Assembly (NCBI RefSeq): GCF_003258295.1
Contig: NZ_QKYN01000003.1
Coordinates: forward strand, 1-64,000
From: Streptacidiphilus pinicola
GTDB taxonomy: Bacteria > Actinomycetota > Actinomycetes > Streptomycetales > Streptomycetaceae
Direction: 5' to 3'
Length of the DNA stretch: 64,000 bases
Below are positions 33,097 through 44,139 of this stretch, in pieces. The translations under genes and the position numbers were made by a program. The notes beneath the pieces were generated by a model. That model saw only the letters and a program-made list of their open reading frames with translations, did no database searches and was not told the origin of the DNA. The number at the start of each line of letters is the position of its first letter. Position 1 is the stretch's first letter.

Positions 33097-34457
33097 CCTC
33101 CCGCCGCAGCACCACCACCGCCCGCCGCACCTCCCCGTCGGACGCCCCCTCGCTCGTCGGCGAGCGCTACGAGGTCGAGGTGGGCCCGGTGGCCCACGGC
33201 GGCCACTGCGTCGCCCGCCACGAGGGCCGGGTCCTCTTCCTCCGGCACGCGCTGCCGGGCGAGCTGGTGATCGCCGAGGTGACGGACGGCACCGCGTCCT
33301 CGCGCTTCCTGCGCGCGGACGCGGTGGAGGTGCTGCGGCCCGCCAAGGAGCGGGTCACCCCGCCGTGCCCGTACGCCGGGCCGGGCCTGTGCGGCGGCTG
33401 CGACTGGCAGCACGTGACGCCGGGCGGGCAGCGCAAGCTCAAGGTCGCGGTGCTGACCGAGCAGCTGAAGAAGCTCGCCGGGCTCACCCCGGAGGAGGCG
33501 GGCTGGGACGGCAGCGTCGAGCCCGCGCCCGGCGACAAGCTCCCCGCCGGCGAGGTGCCGGCCTGGCGCACCCGGGTGCAGTACGCGGTGGATCCGAAGA
33601 CGGGCCGGGCCGGCCTGCGCCGCCACCGCTCGCACGAGGTGCTGCCCGTCGAGCAGTGCCTGATCGCGGCGCCGGGCGTGCGGGAGCTCGGCATCGAGCG
33701 GCGCGAGTGGCCGCAGATCGCGAGCGTCGAGGCGATCGCGGCGACCGGCTCCTCGGACCGCGCCGTGATCCTGGTCCCGACGCCGGGCGGCCGGCTGCCG
33801 ATCGTCGAGCTGGACAAGCCCGTCTCGGTGCAGCGCATCGACGACCACGGCGGCTACCACCGGGTCCACGGCCGCACCTTCGTGCGCGAGCGCGCGGCGG
33901 ACCGCACCTGGCGGGTCAGCAACGGCGGCTTCTGGCAGATCCACCCGGCCGCGGCCGACACCCTGGTGAACGCCGTGCTGGACGGGCTGGAGCCGCGTGA
34001 GGGCGAGAACGCCCTGGACCTGTACTGCGGGGTCGGCCTGTTCGCGGGCGCGCTCGCGGACCGGCTCGGGGAGTACGGCGCGGTGCTCGGCATCGAGTCG
34101 AGCAAACAGGCCGTCGAGGACGCCCGCCACAACCTCTCCGACCTGATCGGCGAGAAGCGCGTCCGGATCGAGGCCGGGCAGGTCGAGAAGCTGCTGCCGC
34201 GCACCGGCATCAGCGAGACCGACCTGATCGTCCTGGACCCGCCGCGCTCCGGCGCCGGCCTACAGACCGTCAAGCACCTCGCCGGTCTCGGCGCCCGCCG
34301 CATCGCCTACGTCGCCTGCGACCCGGCGGCGCTCGCGCGTGACCTGGCCGCCTTCGCCGAGTCCGGCTACCGCCCGGTCCGGCTGCGCGCCTTCGACCTG
34401 TTCCCGATGACGCACCACTTCGAGTGTGTGGCGATTCTGGAGCCCGCAGAGCAGTAA
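33093..34457 (+). CDS. Class I SAM-dependent RNA methyltransferase with TRAM domain (RlmD/TrmA-like)
   Basis: A 454-residue RNA 5-methyluridine methyltransferase family protein, syntenic with Rv2689c. The N-terminal TRAM/OB domain (about residues 28-85; YEVEVGPVAHGGHCVARHEGRVLF) binds RNA. Cysteines in CPYAGPGLCGGCDWQH fit the iron-sulfur cluster of RlmD. The SAM-binding domain has LDLYCGVGLFAG, and the catalytic region has VLDPPRSGAG and the nucleophile Cys in YVACDPAALARDL. Target (23S rRNA or tRNA) unknown. The GTG start overlaps the permease stop. A strong hairpin follows and separates it from the PKS operon. Confidence 0.92.
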   Translation: MTSRRSTTTARRTSPSDAPSLVGERYEVEVGPVAHGGHCVARHEGRVLFLRHALPGELVIAEVTDGTASSRFLRADAVEVLRPAKERVTPPCPYAGPGLCGGCDWQHVTPGGQRKLKVAVLTEQLKKLAGLTPEEAGWDGSVEPAPGDKLPAGEVPAWRTRVQYAVDPKTGRAGLRRHRSHEVLPVEQCLIAAPGVRELGIERREWPQIASVEAIAATGSSDRAVILVPTPGGRLPIVELDKPVSVQRIDDHGGYHRVHGRTFVRERAADRTWRVSNGGFWQIHPAAADTLVNAVLDGLEPREGENALDLYCGVGLFAGALADRLGEYGAVLGIESSKQAVEDARHNLSDLIGEKRVRIEAGQVEKLLPRTGISETDLIVLDPPRSGAGLQTVKHLAGLGARRIAYVACDPAALARDLAAFAESGYRPVRLRAFDLFPMTHHFECVAILEPAEQ

Positions 34458-34490
34458 GCCTGACCTGTCGGTCCCTTTTCCCGTCCGCTG

Positions 34491-34527
34491 ACGCCCCTGC
34501 CCGGCCCCGTGCCGCGGGCAGGGGCGT
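34491..34527. terminator. Hairpin terminator upstream of the polyketide operon
   Basis: ACGCCCCTGCCC (34491-34502) pairs perfectly with GGGCAGGGGCGT (34516-34527) over 12 bp with a 13-base loop. It ends the KimA-like/methyltransferase transcript and insulates the CCR gene, which must have its own promoter between about 34528 and 34605. Confidence 0.88.
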
Positions 34528-34621
34528 TGACGTGTTGCCCGTCGGGCGCCTCCACCGCTCCTCCGTCCGTACGCGATCGGACCGCCGCACGATCACAGGA
34601 CGACGACGAGGGGACGTAGTG

Positions 34622-35947
34622 ATGGACCTGAGAGAAGCCTTGCAACGTGGCGCTGATCCCGAGGAGTTGGAGCGGGCGGTGCTGCCTGCCACGTACAAGG
34701 CGGCTTATCTCAGGGCCGAGGACGTCGACATGTTCGGCGATGCCACGGACCGGGACGTGCGGAAGTCCCTGGTGGTGGGCGAAGTGCCCATGCCGGAGAT
34801 CGCGCCGGACGAGGTGCTCGTCGCCGTGATGGCGAGCGCGGTCAACTACAACTCCGTGTGGTCGGCGATGTTCCTGCCCGTGCCGACGTTCGCCTTCCTG
34901 AAGCAGTTCGCGAGACAGGGCGGTTGGGCCGCCCGTCACGACCTGCCGCACCACGTCATCGGTTCCGACGGCGCCGGGGTCATCGTGCGCGTCGGTTCCG
35001 GTGTGCGCCGGTGGAAGGTCGGGGACGAGGTCGTGATCCACCCCTCGCAGGTGGACGACCAGGAGGCCGGGACCCACGACGACGGGATGCTGGGTGAGAA
35101 CCAGCGGGCCTGGGGCTTCGAGACCAACTTCGGTTCCATGGCCGAGTACACGGTGGCACGGGCGAGCCAGCTGATTCCCAAGCCGAGGCACCTCACCTGG
35201 GAGGAGGCCGCCTCGAACACCCTGTGCGCCACCACGGTGTACCGCATGCTGGTCGGCAAGCACGGCGCGCGACTCAAGCAGGGCGACGTCGTGCTGATCT
35301 GGGGCGCGGCGGGCGGCCTGGGAACCTATGCGGTGCAGATGGTGAAGAACGGCGGCGGAATCCCGATCGGCGTCGTGAGTTCCCCGCGCAAGGCCGAAAC
35401 GCTGCGCGAGCTGGGCTGCGACTTCGTCATCGACCGCACCGAGATCGGCCTCGACGGCGACGTCGCCGCCGACCCGGACGCGGTGATCAGGCTGGGGAAG
35501 CGCCTGGGCTCCAGGATCCGCGAACTGGTGGGGCGTGACCCGGACATCGTGTTCGAGCACACCGGCCGTGCCACGTTCGGCGTGTCGGTGTTCGTCGTCC
35601 GCCGCGGCGGTGTGGTGGTCACCTGCGGCTCCAGCTCCGGCTACCAGCACAGCTACGACAACCGGTACCTGTGGATGAAGCTGAAGAGCATCATCGGCAG
35701 CCACGGCGCCAACCTGCAGGAGGCCGTCGACTGCACCCGGCTGATCGCGGACGGGAGCATCAAGCCGGTGCTGTCCGAGGTCTACCGGCTCGACGGTGCC
35801 GCCGACGCCTGCCGTCGGGTGCAGTTGAACGAGCATGTCGGCAAGATCGGGATCCTGTGCCTGGCCCCGTCGGCGGGCCTGGGCGTGTCGGATCCCGCGC
35901 TGCGCGACCGCCTCGGTGGCAACGCGTTGACCCCGACGATCCAGTGA
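34622..35947 (+). CDS. ccr: Crotonyl-CoA carboxylase/reductase family enzyme (alkylmalonyl-CoA supply)
   Basis: Reductively carboxylates 2-enoyl-CoA with NADPH and CO2 to give alkylmalonyl-CoA extender units. The 441-residue MDR-family protein has the CCR signatures [11 protein letters not shown] (about 74-84), [25 protein letters not shown] with Glu167, the NADPH loop [11 protein letters not shown] and IIGSHGAN with His361. These match the conserved Asn, Glu and His CO2-site residues of characterised CCRs. It departs from crotonyl-specific enzymes at Ala163 (usually Ile in RIWGFE) and Gly362 (usually Phe in GSHFAN). Both changes enlarge the acyl pocket, suggesting a longer enoyl-CoA. ATG 34622 has GAGGGGA upstream. 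It overlaps the PKS gene by 4 bases. Confidence 0.93.
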   Translation: MDLREALQRGADPEELERAVLPATYKAAYLRAEDVDMFGDATDRDVRKSLVVGEVPMPEIAPDEVLVAVMASAVNYNSVWSAMFLPVPTFAFLKQFARQGGWAARHDLPHHVIGSDGAGVIVRVGSGVRRWKVGDEVVIHPSQVDDQEAGTHDDGMLGENQRAWGFETNFGSMAEYTVARASQLIPKPRHLTWEEAASNTLCATTVYRMLVGKHGARLKQGDVVLIWGAAGGLGTYAVQMVKNGGGIPIGVVSSPRKAETLRELGCDFVIDRTEIGLDGDVAADPDAVIRLGKRLGSRIRELVGRDPDIVFEHTGRATFGVSVFVVRRGGVVVTCGSSSGYQHSYDNRYLWMKLKSIIGSHGANLQEAVDCTRLIADGSIKPVLSEVYRLDGAADACRRVQLNEHVGKIGILCLAPSAGLGVSDPALRDRLGGNALTPTIQ

Positions 35948-38900
35948 GCGGGGTCCCAGCGGCGCCCGAACCCATCGCCGTGATCGGTCTGGCCTGCCGG
36001 CTGCCGGGCGCGTCCACGGTCGAGGAGCTGTGGGAACTGCTGCGGTCCGGTCGCAGCGCGATCGGCACCGCCCCGGCCGGCCGGGGCCTGTCCGCCGACC
36101 GGACGGGCGGCTTCCTGGCCGAGGTGGACCGGTTCGACCCCGAGTTCTTCGGCATCGCGCCGCGCGAGGCCGCGGGCATGGACCCGCAGCAGCGGCTGGC
36201 GCTCGAACTCGCCTGGGAGGCACTGGAACACGCGGGCATCGTGCCGGGTACGCTCCGGCACAGCCGCACCGGCGTGTTCCTCGGTGCGATGACGGACGAC
36301 TACGCGGAGCTGTGCCGGCAGCGCGGCGCGGCCGAGGCCGGCGCCACCACTCTGACGGGCCTGGGCCGGAGCATCCTCGCCAACCGGATCTCCTATGTGC
36401 TGGGCCTGCGCGGACCGAGCATGACGGTCGACTCAGGGCAGTCCTCGTCGCTGGTGTCGGTGCTGCTGGCCTGCGAGAGCCTGTGGTCGGGGGCCGCGAC
36501 CACCGCCCTGGCCGGCGGTGTGCAACTGAACCTCAGTGACGACGGGTTCGTGGTCGCCGACCGCTTCGGCGCCCTGTCGCCGGACGGGCGCGCCTACACC
36601 TTCGACGCCCGCGCCGCCGGGTACGTGCGCGGTGAAGGCGGCGGCATGGTGGTGCTCAAGCCACTGGAGCGGGCCCTGGCGGACGGCGACAGCGTGCTCG
36701 GGGTGATCCGCGGCGGCGCGATGAACAACGACGGCGGCGGCCCCTCGCTCACCTCGCCCAGTGCCGACGCCCAGATCGAGTTGCTGCGGTCGGCCTACGC
36801 CCACTCCGGCGTCGACGCGGCCGAGGTCGGCTTCGTGGAACTGCACGGCACGGGCACCCCCACGGGAGACCCGGTGGAGGCCGCCTCCCTCGGCGCGGTG
36901 CTGGGAACGGCGCCGCCCGCGACCACACCGCTGCCCGTCGGCTCGGTCAAGACGGTGCTCGGCCACCTGGAGGGCGCGGCCGGGATCGCCGGTCTGCTGA
37001 AGGCCGTGCTGTGCCTGCACCACCGGATGCTCACCCCGAGCCTGAACTACCGCACCCCCCACCCGAGGATCGACCTGGCGGCCACCCGTCTGACGGTGAA
37101 CACGGAGCTGCGGCCCCTGGCGGCGACCGGACGTCCGTTGGCGGCGGGCGTCAGTTCCTTCGGCATGGGCGGAACCAACTGCCATCTGGTGCTGGCCGAG
37201 TGGCCGGCCCCGGCGGCAGCCGACCCTGACCCCGCGTCAGGGTCCTGGCCGGTGCTGCTCTCCGGCCGGACCGAGCAGGCCGTCCGGGATCAGGCATCCC
37301 GCCTGCAGGCCCATCTGGACACCCACCCGCGGCTGTCACCGGCCGCGGTCACGCACGCCTTGGCAACCACCCGCACCCACTTCTCGCACCGAGCCGGGTT
37401 CGTCGCCGGCGACCTCGGCGAACTGCGCGCGGGGCTCGACGACCTGGTCGCCGGTCGGGGCCGTACGGATGTGGTGGACGACGGGACGTGCGCGCTCCTG
37501 TTCACCGGGCAGGGCAGCCAGCGGCTCGGCATGGGTCTCGAACTGCGTCGCGCGGTGCCCGCGTTCGCGGACGCGTTCGACGCCGTGACCGCGCGACTGG
37601 ACCCGCTGCTGCCGCGACCGCTGCGCGAGGTGCTCGACGGCCCGGACGCCGAGGTGCTCGACCGGACCGAGTACGCACAGCCGGCGCTCTTCGCCTACGA
37701 GGTGGCGCTCGCCGCGACACTGGAGCGGTGGGGCGTGCGGCCGGATCTGCTCATCGGACACTCGATCGGCGAGTTGGCCGCCGCGCGGACGGCCGGTGTG
37801 CTGTCGCTGGAGGACGCCGCGACGCTGGTGGCCGCGCGTGGCCGGCTGATGCAGGCGCTGCCGGCGGTCGGCGCGATGGTGGCCGTGGAGGCGGCCGAGG
37901 CCGAACTCGGCCGACTCCCGGCCGGTGTGGCCGTCGCCGCGGTCAACGGCCCGAGCGCCACCGTGCTGTCCGGCGACCGTGACGCGGTGCTGGCACTGGC
38001 ACGCAGGTGGGAGTCGGCCGGGCGGCGGGTCCACCGCCTGCGGGTCAGCCATGCCTTCCACTCGGCCCACCTGGATCCGATGCTCGGCGAGTTCCGCGCC
38101 GTGGCGGAGACCCTCGGCTACCGACCGCCACGGGTGCCGATCGTGTCGGACCTGACCGGCGAGGTGATCGCGGCCGAGGAGATCTGCCGCCCCGACTACT
38201 GGGTCCGGCAGGTGCGCGGCACCGTGCGTTTCCTCGACGCGGTCCGCACGGCGCGGGCTCACGGTGTCACCCGCTTCCTGGAGGTCGGCCCGGACGCGGT
38301 GCTGACCGGCGCCGGCCGGGAGTGCGCCGGCGACGACACCGCGCTCTTCGCGAGCGCGGGCCGAGCGCGCCGTCCGGAGGTGGCCACCCTGCTGGCCGGG
38401 CTGACGGCGCTGTCCGCACGTGGGATGGCGATCGACTGGCCGACGGTCTTCACGGACCTGGGCGTGCGGACGCGTGAGCGGACGGTGCTGCCCGCCTACC
38501 CGTTCCAGCGCTCCCGCTTCTGGCTCGGCGACGAGTCGGCGGTCACGCCGGCCACGGACCCGGCGTCGCCCACGCTCACCGGCCCGGCCGTCAGGGACCT
38601 GGTGCTGGCCGAGTTGGCCGCCGTGCTCGGCCTGCCGTCGGCGGCGGGCCTGGACGTCGAGGCCTCCTTCCAGGACCTGGGGCTCGACTCCGTGGGTGCG
38701 GTCGAACTGCGCAACCGGCTCGTCCGCCGCACCGGCCGTTCCGTCCCGGCCGGTCTCGTGTTCGACCACCCGACCCCGGCCGCGGTCGCCGGCCACCTGC
38801 GTGCACTCATCGACGGCGGGCCCGTGCCCGAGACCGCCCCGCCGGAGCCGGACGACTCCGCCCGTGACGACGGCGACGACCCGGTGGTCATCGTGGGGAT

Positions 38901-41900
38901 GGCCTGTCGTCTGCCCGGAGGTGTCGCCTCGCCGGAGGACCTGTGGCGGCTTGTCTCGGACGGGGTGGACGCGATCTCGACGTTCCCCGCCGACCGGGGC
39001 TGGGACCTCGCCGCACTGGCCGACGCGGACGGACCCGGTGGTTCGCGGACCCGGTCCGGCGGCTTTCTGGCGGACGTGGCCGGTTTTGACGCCGGGTTCT
39101 TCGGGGTGTCGCCGCGGGAGGCGCTGGCGATGGATCCGCAGCAGCGGCTGCTGCTGGAGGTGTCCTGGGAGGCGATGGAGCGTGCCGGGCTCGACGTCCG
39201 CGGGATGCGCGGAAGCCGGACGGGCGTCTTCACCGGGCTGATGTACCACGACTACGCGGCCGCCTACGAGAGTGTGCCGCCGCAGGTGCGCGGCCATCGG
39301 ATGACCGGCGGCGCGGGCAGCGTCGCGTCCGGCCGGGTCGCCTACCGGTTCGGCTTCGAGGGCCCGGCGATCACCGTCGACACCGCGTGCTCCTCCTCCT
39401 TGGTGGCACTCCATCTCGCCGTGCGCTCGGTGCGCAGCGGGGAGTGCGACGTCGCCCTGGCCGGCGGTGTCACCGTGCTGTCCTCGCCTTTCACCTTCGT
39501 GGAGTTCAGCCGCCAGGGCGGTCTGTCGGCCGACGGTCGCTGCCGGTCCTACGGTGACGGAGCGGACGGCACGGGATGGGCCGAGGGCGTCGGTGTGGCC
39601 GTGGTGGAACGGCTGTCCAGGGCGCGGGAGTCGGGGCACCGGGTGCTGGCGGTGGTGCGCGGGACCGCGGTGAACCAGGACGGCGCCAGCAACGGCCTGA
39701 CCGCGCCCAACGGCCTGGCGCAGCAGCGGGTGATCCGAGCGGCGCTCGCCGACGCCGGCCTGTCGGCCTCGGACGTCGACGTGGTGGAGGGCCACGGTAC
39801 CGGTACCGCGTTGGGCGACCCGATCGAGGTGCAGGCGCTGGCGGAGACGTACGGCCGCGATCGGGGCACCGCGCCGCTGCTGCTCGGGTCGGTGAAGTCG
39901 AACATCGGTCACACCCAGGCGGCGGCCGGTGTGGCGGGCGTGGTCAAGATGGTGCTCGCCCTGGACGCCGGTGTGGTGCCCGGATCGCTGCACGCCGATC
40001 CGGCGTCGCCGCAGGTGGACTGGTCGTCCGGCGGGGTGGAGGTGGTGTCGTCGGGGTCGGTGGGGTGGCCGGAGAGCGGTCGCCCGCGGCGGGCCGGTGT
40101 GTCGTCGTTCGGCATCAGCGGAACGAACGCGCACGTCGTCCTGGAGCAAGGGGATGCTGCTGAGCCGCCGTCGGCGCCGGGGAACGGCGAGGGCCCGGTG
40201 CCGCTGGTGCTCGGCGCGTACGACCCCGAGGCGCTGCGCGCGCGGGCGGGGCAGGCCCGGTCCCTGCTGGCGGCCGAGGATCCGGCTGATGTCGCCCACT
40301 CCCTGGCCCGGTTGGAGACGTTCACCGAACGGGCCGTCGTGGTCGGCGCGGACGAAGGCACGCTGCGGGCCGGGTTGGCCGCCGTGGCCGAGGGACGGTC
40401 GGCACCGGGGGTGGTGCGCGGACGATCCCGGCCCGGCGGGCGACTCGCTGTGCTGTTCACCGGGCAGGGCAGCCAGCGGGCCGGGATGGGCCGTGAACTC
40501 GCGGCCCGCTACCCGGTGTTCGCGAGGACACTCGACGAGGTCTGCGGGGAGCTGGACGGTCGGCTCGCGCCGCACGGTTACCGACCCGTCAGGGAGGTGA
40601 TGTTCGCCCCCGAGGGCTCCGCCGACGCGCATCTGCTCGACCGGACCGGCCACACCCAGGCCGCGCTGTTCGCGTTCGAGGTCAGCCTGTACCGGCTGGT
40701 CGAGAGTTGGGGCGTTCGGCCGGACGTGGTGGCCGGCCACTCCGTCGGCGAGATCACGGCGGCGCACGTCGCCGGGGTGCTGAGCCTGGCGGACGCGTGC
40801 GCGCTGGTGGCCGCCCGCGGCCGGCTGATGCAGGCGCTGCCCACCGGTGGCGCGATGGTCGCAGTGGAAGCCGACGAGCGGCAGGTCGCCGACGTGCTCC
40901 CGGCCGGGTCCGCCGACATCGCGATCGCGGCCGTCAACGCGCCGAACGCCGTGGTGCTCTCCGGTACGCGTTCGGCGGTCGGCGCGGCCGCCGACGCGCT
41001 CGGTTCGGCCGGGCGCAGGACCACCTGGCTCAACGTCAGTCATGCCTTCCACTCGCCGCTGATGGCGCCGATGCTCGCCGAGTTCCGCGCGGTCCTGGAG
41101 ACCCTCACCTTCCGGCCGCCCACGATCGCGCTCGTCTCCAACGTGACCGGGCGGCCCGCCGAGGACGATCTGCTGCTCTCGCCGGACTACTGGACCGAGC
41201 ACGCGAGCGCGCCCGTGCGTTTCCACGACGGCGTGCGCGCCCTGCTGGCCACGGGCGTCACCGCGACGTTCGAGGTGGGGCCCACACCGGTGCTGACCGC
41301 GCTGGTCGAGCAGGCGTGCGCGGTCGAGCCGATCGCGTGCGTGCCCGCCCAGCACCGCAGGCGGTCGGAGGTGGCCGGCCTGCTGACGGGACTGGCCGGG
41401 CTGCACGTCAGCGGGGTCGAGGTGGACTGGACGGCCGTACTGCCGAAGGGGCGGCGCGTGCCGCTGCCGACGTACCCCTTCCAGCACCGCCGGTTCTGGC
41501 TCGACCCCCGTCCCGCCGCCGCGCCCGACTCGCTCGGCCTGCGGGCCGCAGGCCATCCGCTCTTGGGAGCGAGGGTCCAACTGACCGGACGCACGGAGGT
41601 GTTCACCACGACCTTGTCGGTGGCCGCCGCTCCGTGGCTGGCCGACCACGTCGTCGCCGGTGCTGTCGTGGTTCCCGGCGCGGCGCTGGTCGAGCTCGTG
41701 CTCGCGTCGGGAGCCGAGGTCGGGGCCGGTGAGCTGGCGGAGCTGGTGCTGGCCGCTCCCCTGACCCTCGGCGATCAGGAAGCGGTGATCGTCCAGATCG
41801 AGGTCGGGGCCGGGGACGCCGCGGGACGACGCACCGTCACGGTGCACTCGCGCGAGGATGCTTCGACGGACTGGACCCGGCATGCCTCCGGCGTCCTCCT

Positions 41901-44139
41901 ACCCGTCGGCTCACCGCCCCCGGCCGTGGCGGCCGTCCCGGTCGAGGCCGCCACGGAGCTGTCGGTGGACGAGCTCTACGGCGGGCTCGCGGCAGCCGGC
42001 CTGAGCTACGGTCCGGCCTTCCGGCGGGTGACCGCGGTGTCGGCTGCCGGCGAGACCGTGCTGGCCGACGTCAGGATCGACGAGGACACCGCCGGCTACC
42101 TCGTCCACCCGGTCCTGCTCGACGCCGCCCTGCACGGCGCAGGCCTGCTCGATTTCTTCACCGGCGAAGCGGGACCCCGTCTCCCGTTCTCCTGGTCCGG
42201 GGTCCGGGTGCACCAGCCCGGCGCGACCGTCGCGGCGGTCCGGATCACCCGGTCGCGGGAGGACACCATCCGCGTGGAGCTGGCCGACCCGGCCGGGAGA
42301 CCGGTCGTGACCGTGGACGGGATGACGGTCCGCACGGTGTCCGCCGACCGTCTGGCCGGCGCGGCAGAGCGCCCGTTGCGCGTCGACTGGATCCCGGTCG
42401 AGGTCGGCACCGGCACTGTCGGCTCGGCTGTGATCGCGGGCGAGCCCCTCACCGGCCTGACCGAGGCGTTGGCCCACGACGGACGAGAGGTCATCCGGCT
42501 TCCCGACCTGGCCGCGCTCGACCGGGCGGACCACCTTCCGGACCTGGTCGTGCTGCCGTGGCGGGCGGGAACCGAGGCCGACCTGCCCGCGCGGGTCCAC
42601 GCCGCGACCCGGCGGGCACTCGTGGCGCTCCAGACCTGGTTGAGCCGTGATCGCGGAACGGCGCGGCTCGTGGTGCTCACCGGGGACCGGCCGGAACTGG
42701 ACACCGCCGCGGTGCGCGGGCTGATCCGATCGGCGCAGCGCGAGAACCCGGGCCGGATCCTGCTCGTCGAGACGGACGGCCGACCGGTCTCGCTCGCCGC
42801 TCTGCCCGACGTGCTCATGCTCGACGAACCACAGTCGTCCATCCGGAACGGACGGATCGCCGTGCCCAGGCTCGGGCCCGCGGACGAAGGCCCGGCTCCG
42901 GCTTGGCGGGCGGACGGCACCGTACTCGTCACCGGTGCCAGCGGCGCGCTCGGCGACCTGATCGCGCGTCACCTGGTCACCACGCACGGCGTGCGCCGGC
43001 TGCTGCTGGCCAGCCGGCGGGGCTCGGCCGCACCGAACGCGACCGCACTGCGGGCCGCGCTCACGGAGGCCGGGGCCGAGGTGGAGTTCGCCGCCTGCGA
43101 CCTCGCCGACCGGGCCGCGGTGGCGGACCTGCTGACCCGTGTTCCGGCGGACCGGCCGCTCACCGGCGTCGTGCACGCGGCGGGCGTCCTGGACGACGGG
43201 GTGACCGAGGCCCTCACCCCGGAGCGGCTCGCCGGGGTGCTCCGGCCGAAGGTCGACGCGGCCTGGCACCTGCACACGCTCACCGCGGACCTCGGCCTCG
43301 ACCACTTCGTGCTGTTCTCCTCCGCCTCGGGGGTGTTCGGCGCGGCCGGGCAGGCCAACTACGCGGCGGCGAACGCCTTCCTGGACGCGCTGGCCGCACA
43401 ACGCGTGGCGGTCGGGCTGCCGGCCACGGCGATGGCCTGGGCGCCGTGGCGGGAAGCGGGCATGGCCGGCTCGTTGAGCGCCGGCGACCTGGCGCGACTC
43501 GCCCGCCTCGGGATGGCGGCCATCTCGAACCAGCAGGGCCTCGCCCTGTTCGACGCCGCCCTGTCCGCTCCGGACCCCGCGGTGGTGCCGCTGCGGATCG
43601 ACCGGGCCGCGCTGGCCGACCGACCCGCCGAACTGCCCGCGCTGCTGCGCGGCCTGGTGCACGTGAGTGCCGTGACCCCGGCCGCTCCCGAGGCCACCGC
43701 CCGGGCGACGTTCCTCGACCGCCTGTCCGGCCTGTCCGTGCCGGAGCGTGAGCAGGCGGTGGCGGCACTGCTCCGTGCCGAGGTGGCCGCGGCGCTGGGC
43801 GGCGGCGCTGTCGACGCCCGGCGCGGCTTCCGCGAGCTGGGGGTCGACTCGCTCATCGCGCTGGAGCTGCGCAACCGGCTCAGCGCCGAGACCGGGCTGG
43901 CCCTCCCCGCGACCGTCGTCTTCGACTACCCGAGCCCCGCCTCGCTGGCCGCGCACCTCAGCGAGGCACTCGCCGAGGACGTGCCCGACCCGGTACCGGC
44001 TGACGAGCCGCCCAGCGGACCTCCCGACGAAGCCTGGGGCGACGAGATCGACCTCGACAGCCTCGACGTGGCCGCGCTGGTGCGGCTGGCCATGGCCGGG
44101 CCCGGCCCGGGAACGAACCCTCAGGAGACGACGACATGA
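35944..44139 (+). CDS. Type I polyketide synthase: loading module KSQ-AT-ACP plus module 1 KS-AT-DH-KR-ACP
   Basis: A 2731-residue protein. Loading: KSQ (about 9-420) with Gln166 replacing the active Cys in [11 protein letters not shown] (about 515-800) with nucleophile Ser607 in GHSIGE and HAFH at 703-706, the malonyl motif; ACP Ser916 in LGLDS. Module 1: KS with Cys1149 in DTACSSS; AT with GHSVGE (Ser1600) and HAFH (1700-1703), malonyl; DH with His1902 in [10 protein letters not shown] and Asp2060 in LLDAALH, so active; KR with TGASGALG (2330-2337), LDD at 2416-2418 (B-type) and Tyr2473; ACP Ser2636. No ER. It should decarboxylate malonyl to acetyl and make a crotonyl-type unit. The C-terminal tail ([20 protein letters not shown]) is a docking helix. 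The GTG start overlaps the CCR stop. Confidence 0.95.
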   Translation: MSGVPAAPEPIAVIGLACRLPGASTVEELWELLRSGRSAIGTAPAGRGLSADRTGGFLAEVDRFDPEFFGIAPREAAGMDPQQRLALELAWEALEHAGIVPGTLRHSRTGVFLGAMTDDYAELCRQRGAAEAGATTLTGLGRSILANRISYVLGLRGPSMTVDSGQSSSLVSVLLACESLWSGAATTALAGGVQLNLSDDGFVVADRFGALSPDGRAYTFDARAAGYVRGEGGGMVVLKPLERALADGDSVLGVIRGGAMNNDGGGPSLTSPSADAQIELLRSAYAHSGVDAAEVGFVELHGTGTPTGDPVEAASLGAVLGTAPPATTPLPVGSVKTVLGHLEGAAGIAGLLKAVLCLHHRMLTPSLNYRTPHPRIDLAATRLTVNTELRPLAATGRPLAAGVSSFGMGGTNCHLVLAEWPAPAAADPDPASGSWPVLLSGRTEQAVRDQASRLQAHLDTHPRLSPAAVTHALATTRTHFSHRAGFVAGDLGELRAGLDDLVAGRGRTDVVDDGTCALLFTGQGSQRLGMGLELRRAVPAFADAFDAVTARLDPLLPRPLREVLDGPDAEVLDRTEYAQPALFAYEVALAATLERWGVRPDLLIGHSIGELAAARTAGVLSLEDAATLVAARGRLMQALPAVGAMVAVEAAEAELGRLPAGVAVAAVNGPSATVLSGDRDAVLALARRWESAGRRVHRLRVSHAFHSAHLDPMLGEFRAVAETLGYRPPRVPIVSDLTGEVIAAEEICRPDYWVRQVRGTVRFLDAVRTARAHGVTRFLEVGPDAVLTGAGRECAGDDTALFASAGRARRPEVATLLAGLTALSARGMAIDWPTVFTDLGVRTRERTVLPAYPFQRSRFWLGDESAVTPATDPASPTLTGPAVRDLVLAELAAVLGLPSAAGLDVEASFQDLGLDSVGAVELRNRLVRRTGRSVPAGLVFDHPTPAAVAGHLRALIDGGPVPETAPPEPDDSARDDGDDPVVIVGMACRLPGGVASPEDLWRLVSDGVDAISTFPADRGWDLAALADADGPGGSRTRSGGFLADVAGFDAGFFGVSPREALAMDPQQRLLLEVSWEAMERAGLDVRGMRGSRTGVFTGLMYHDYAAAYESVPPQVRGHRMTGGAGSVASGRVAYRFGFEGPAITVDTACSSSLVALHLAVRSVRSGECDVALAGGVTVLSSPFTFVEFSRQGGLSADGRCRSYGDGADGTGWAEGVGVAVVERLSRARESGHRVLAVVRGTAVNQDGASNGLTAPNGLAQQRVIRAALADAGLSASDVDVVEGHGTGTALGDPIEVQALAETYGRDRGTAPLLLGSVKSNIGHTQAAAGVAGVVKMVLALDAGVVPGSLHADPASPQVDWSSGGVEVVSSGSVGWPESGRPRRAGVSSFGISGTNAHVVLEQGDAAEPPSAPGNGEGPVPLVLGAYDPEALRARAGQARSLLAAEDPADVAHSLARLETFTERAVVVGADEGTLRAGLAAVAEGRSAPGVVRGRSRPGGRLAVLFTGQGSQRAGMGRELAARYPVFARTLDEVCGELDGRLAPHGYRPVREVMFAPEGSADAHLLDRTGHTQAALFAFEVSLYRLVESWGVRPDVVAGHSVGEITAAHVAGVLSLADACALVAARGRLMQALPTGGAMVAVEADERQVADVLPAGSADIAIAAVNAPNAVVLSGTRSAVGAAADALGSAGRRTTWLNVSHAFHSPLMAPMLAEFRAVLETLTFRPPTIALVSNVTGRPAEDDLLLSPDYWTEHASAPVRFHDGVRALLATGVTATFEVGPTPVLTALVEQACAVEPIACVPAQHRRRSEVAGLLTGLAGLHVSGVEVDWTAVLPKGRRVPLPTYPFQHRRFWLDPRPAAAPDSLGLRAAGHPLLGARVQLTGRTEVFTTTLSVAAAPWLADHVVAGAVVVPGAALVELVLASGAEVGAGELAELVLAAPLTLGDQEAVIVQIEVGAGDAAGRRTVTVHSREDASTDWTRHASGVLLPVGSPPPAVAAVPVEAATELSVDELYGGLAAAGLSYGPAFRRVTAVSAAGETVLADVRIDEDTAGYLVHPVLLDAALHGAGLLDFFTGEAGPRLPFSWSGVRVHQPGATVAAVRITRSREDTIRVELADPAGRPVVTVDGMTVRTVSADRLAGAAERPLRVDWIPVEVGTGTVGSAVIAGEPLTGLTEALAHDGREVIRLPDLAALDRADHLPDLVVLPWRAGTEADLPARVHAATRRALVALQTWLSRDRGTARLVVLTGDRPELDTAAVRGLIRSAQRENPGRILLVETDGRPVSLAALPDVLMLDEPQSSIRNGRIAVPRLGPADEGPAPAWRADGTVLVTGASGALGDLIARHLVTTHGVRRLLLASRRGSAAPNATALRAALTEAGAEVEFAACDLADRAAVADLLTRVPADRPLTGVVHAAGVLDDGVTEALTPERLAGVLRPKVDAAWHLHTLTADLGLDHFVLFSSASGVFGAAGQANYAAANAFLDALAAQRVAVGLPATAMAWAPWREAGMAGSLSAGDLARLARLGMAAISNQQGLALFDAALSAPDPAVVPLRIDRAALADRPAELPALLRGLVHVSAVTPAAPEATARATFLDRLSGLSVPEREQAVAALLRAEVAAALGGGAVDARRGFRELGVDSLIALELRNRLSAETGLALPATVVFDYPSPASLAAHLSEALAEDVPDPVPADEPPSGPPDEAWGDEIDLDSLDVAALVRLAMAGPGPGTNPQETTT

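Noticed and set aside
37336-41883. Very long open frame on the minus strand (about 1500 codons) opposite the first PKS gene, and similar ones at 47184-50153 and 50232-52367
   Set aside because: In high-GC DNA the frame opposite a coding strand lacks stops. The translations are Arg/Gly/His/Gln-rich with no domain, and the plus strand has clear PKS domains with active-site motifs.
42350-42900. Enoyl reductase domain between DH and KR in module 1
   Set aside because: The 170-residue gap lacks the ER NADPH motif (GGVG) and fits the KR structural subdomain; the same is true of module 2.
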